A DNA stretch of 64,000 nt from Prosthecobacter sp. (GTDB lineage: Bacteria > Verrucomicrobiota > Verrucomicrobiia > Verrucomicrobiales > Verrucomicrobiaceae). The position numbers and the translations under genes are program-made. Shown piece after piece: positions 62,745 to 64,000 of this stretch (position 1 is its first letter; every line of letters begins with the position of its first letter). The stretch covers positions 54,912 to 118,911 of the forward strand of contig JAIPJY010000018.1 of the NCBI GenBank assembly GCA_021733925.1, in the 5' to 3' direction. The notes under the pieces were generated by a model, which ran no database searches, was not told where the DNA came from, and saw only the letters and a list, made by a program, of their open reading frames with translations.

Positions 62745-63734
62745 TTAGTCGCGGCGGGTTTCGACGAAGACCTGGCTGGCCTTGTCGAAGAGGGCGAGGC
62801 GGACATTGCGCACGTAGGAGCGCAGGGCGGCGGTGCCACGGGTTTTCAAATCGAGGAGCTGGGAGGCGAGGCACTTGAGGGGCTCGACTTCGGCCTGGGC
62901 TTTGAGCGTTTCGATTTCGACGGCTCGCTGGGACTGCACGATCTTCTGATCTGCGCTGGCCTGGGCGAGGCTGATGTCTGAGGAGACCTGATTGTAGGCG
63001 GTGTTGATGGCGGCGAGGGCGGACTCGACTTCATGCGGTGGGTCGATGCCGGTGATCAGGGAGGCGTCCAGCACGATGCCGTAACGAGCGGAGGAGCTCT
63101 GGCACTCGTGGTCCATGTGCTCGTTGAGATCGCGCATGTTTTTGCGGATGTCGTTGATGGAGATGCCGATGGTGGAGGCGGCGGCGGAGTGCTCCGGATC
63201 GGCAGCGGGATCAGGCGGTGCCTCAAAGGTGGCGATGCGCTCGCGCAGGACGCTGACGAAGTAGCCCATGACGTGGGCGTAGGCGTTCTTCACGCCGAAG
63301 ACGAAGGCGTAGAGATTGCGGTCGGAAACGCGGAAGCGGATCTGGCCATTGAGTCCTACGTTGAGCTGATCCTTGGTGACGGCATCGAGGATGCTGCCGG
63401 AGCTGTTGGCGGAGGGATCATCGGGATCCCAGGCCATGTTCACAGTGCTGGTGGCGATGTCCACTTTGTAAACCTTTTCCCAGGGCCATTTGAAATAGGG
63501 GCCACCCGGCTGGATGACGCGGACCTGAGGGTAGTCGTAGCGCAGTTTCTGATCGGCGGTGAGATGCTCGGCGACGGGGTCATCAATCGTGCGCAGATTG
63601 CCGACGCGTTGCGCACGGCCGAAGCTGGTTTTGACCGCGCGTTCGTTTTGGTTCACCGTATAAAATCCGGCGATCAGGTAACGCATCAGGAACCAGACGA
63701 GGAATCCAACAAAACAGCCAAAGGCAGTGGACAT
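62745..63734 (-). CDS. SPFH/band-7 domain protein (first of pair)
   Basis: 329 aa from the ATG at 63734 (MSTAFGCFVGFLVWFLMRYLIAGFYTV), a membrane anchor followed by NERAVKTSFGRAQR, the usual entrance to the SPFH domain. RVIQPGGPYFKWPWEKVYKVDIATST and KDQLNVGLNGQIRFRVSD are typical SPFH strands; the following helical part (AEIDISLAQA... type, here SSDISLAQASADQKIVQSQRAVEIETLKAQAE) is coiled-coil. The protein probably assembles with the second SPFH protein encoded just downstream into a mixed membrane complex. No gene is visible between its start and the right edge (266 bp). Confidence 0.83.
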   Translation of the reverse strand: MSTAFGCFVGFLVWFLMRYLIAGFYTVNQNERAVKTSFGRAQRVGNLRTIDDPVAEHLTADQKLRYDYPQVRVIQPGGPYFKWPWEKVYKVDIATSTVNMAWDPDDPSANSSGSILDAVTKDQLNVGLNGQIRFRVSDRNLYAFVFGVKNAYAHVMGYFVSVLRERIATFEAPPDPAADPEHSAAASTIGISINDIRKNMRDLNEHMDHECQSSSARYGIVLDASLITGIDPPHEVESALAAINTAYNQVSSDISLAQASADQKIVQSQRAVEIETLKAQAEVEPLKCLASQLLDLKTRGTAALRSYVRNVRLALFDKASQVFVETRRD

Positions 63735-64000
63735 AGGAGGGATAGGTTGCTGGCGGAGACTCCGAGGGAAAGCCGGACATGCCAACTACAAAGGTGCGGC
63801 CGCGTTGGAATTCGGCGGAGGACGGGCACGGGTGATTTGAGCTGAAAATTGCAAACTGAGAACACAGGCATCCCATAGGTGGATGCATTTTTGAAGTGAA
63901 GTGCGCTGACTGAGGGCGGGAAGCGGCTTGATTTGGAGTGCGATGTCTAAAACAAAACACACACCAGCCACTCAGCCAGCACGTCACCACATCAATGTTC

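Overview
The window looks like chromosomal DNA of a GC-rich member of the Verrucomicrobiota (Prosthecobacter/Verrucomicrobium-like) or a close PVC relative. The main evidence is three DUF1501 proteins, two DUF1549/DUF1553 'planctomycete cytochrome' proteins (one with a PSCyt1 haem site), a DUF1080-like secreted protein, sialidase-like propellers and Tat-exported sugar isomerases. No rRNA, CRISPR array, phage or intact insertion sequence was seen. All family calls were made by eye from motifs.

Region 1 (1-19.5 kb) is a set of exported degradation genes. An IclR regulator heads a leftward operon (IclR, PSCyt1/DUF1549/DUF1553 protein, SGNH hydrolase, DUF1501). Beside it are a DUF1080-like gene and a rightward operon (Gfo/Idh/MocA oxidoreductase, sialidase-like, DUF1549/1553, DUF1501, WD40, sialidase-like). 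These are followed by an acetylxylan-esterase-like hydrolase and a third operon (DUF1501, TIM-barrel isomerase, SGNH hydrolase).

Region 2 (19.8-38.5 kb) is a secondary-metabolite locus. A divergent asparagine synthase faces a seven-gene operon: a one-module highly reducing type I PKS (KS-AT-DH-cMT-ER-KR-ACP), a free-standing condensation domain, a fatty-acid desaturase, a lipoprotein alpha/beta hydrolase, a LolD/MacB-type ATPase, a FtsX-type permease and a LolA-like periplasmic carrier. The operon ends at a clear hairpin. The layout suggests a methyl-branched, desaturated polyketide lipid moved to the outer membrane.

Region 3 (38.5-51.1 kb) is a stress/envelope neighbourhood: a Tyr-rich lipoprotein, DUF3309, a zinc alcohol dehydrogenase, an eRF1-like 'translational machinery' protein, a MacA-MacB-TolC tripartite pump, a general-stress-type membrane protein, a heavy-metal P-type ATPase, an AI-2E-family transporter and dodecin. 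Eight copies of an 17-18 bp palindrome (consensus ATGGGGTGTACACCCCAT) lie just upstream of genes in regions 2 and 3, mostly 36-66 bp before the start codon. This points to one regulon that includes the PKS operon.

Region 4 (51-64 kb) opens with a genomic scar: an internal piece of PEP synthase next to a caspase/amidase gene that lacks its 5' part and key catalytic residues. It continues with D-lactate dehydrogenase, a threonyl-tRNA synthetase with no TGS domain and an unusual insertion, a MYG1-family protein, a saccharopine/carboxynorspermidine-type dehydrogenase, a possibly frameshifted unknown gene, a tRNA with an apparent 8-base anticodon loop, and a pair of SPFH/band-7 proteins.
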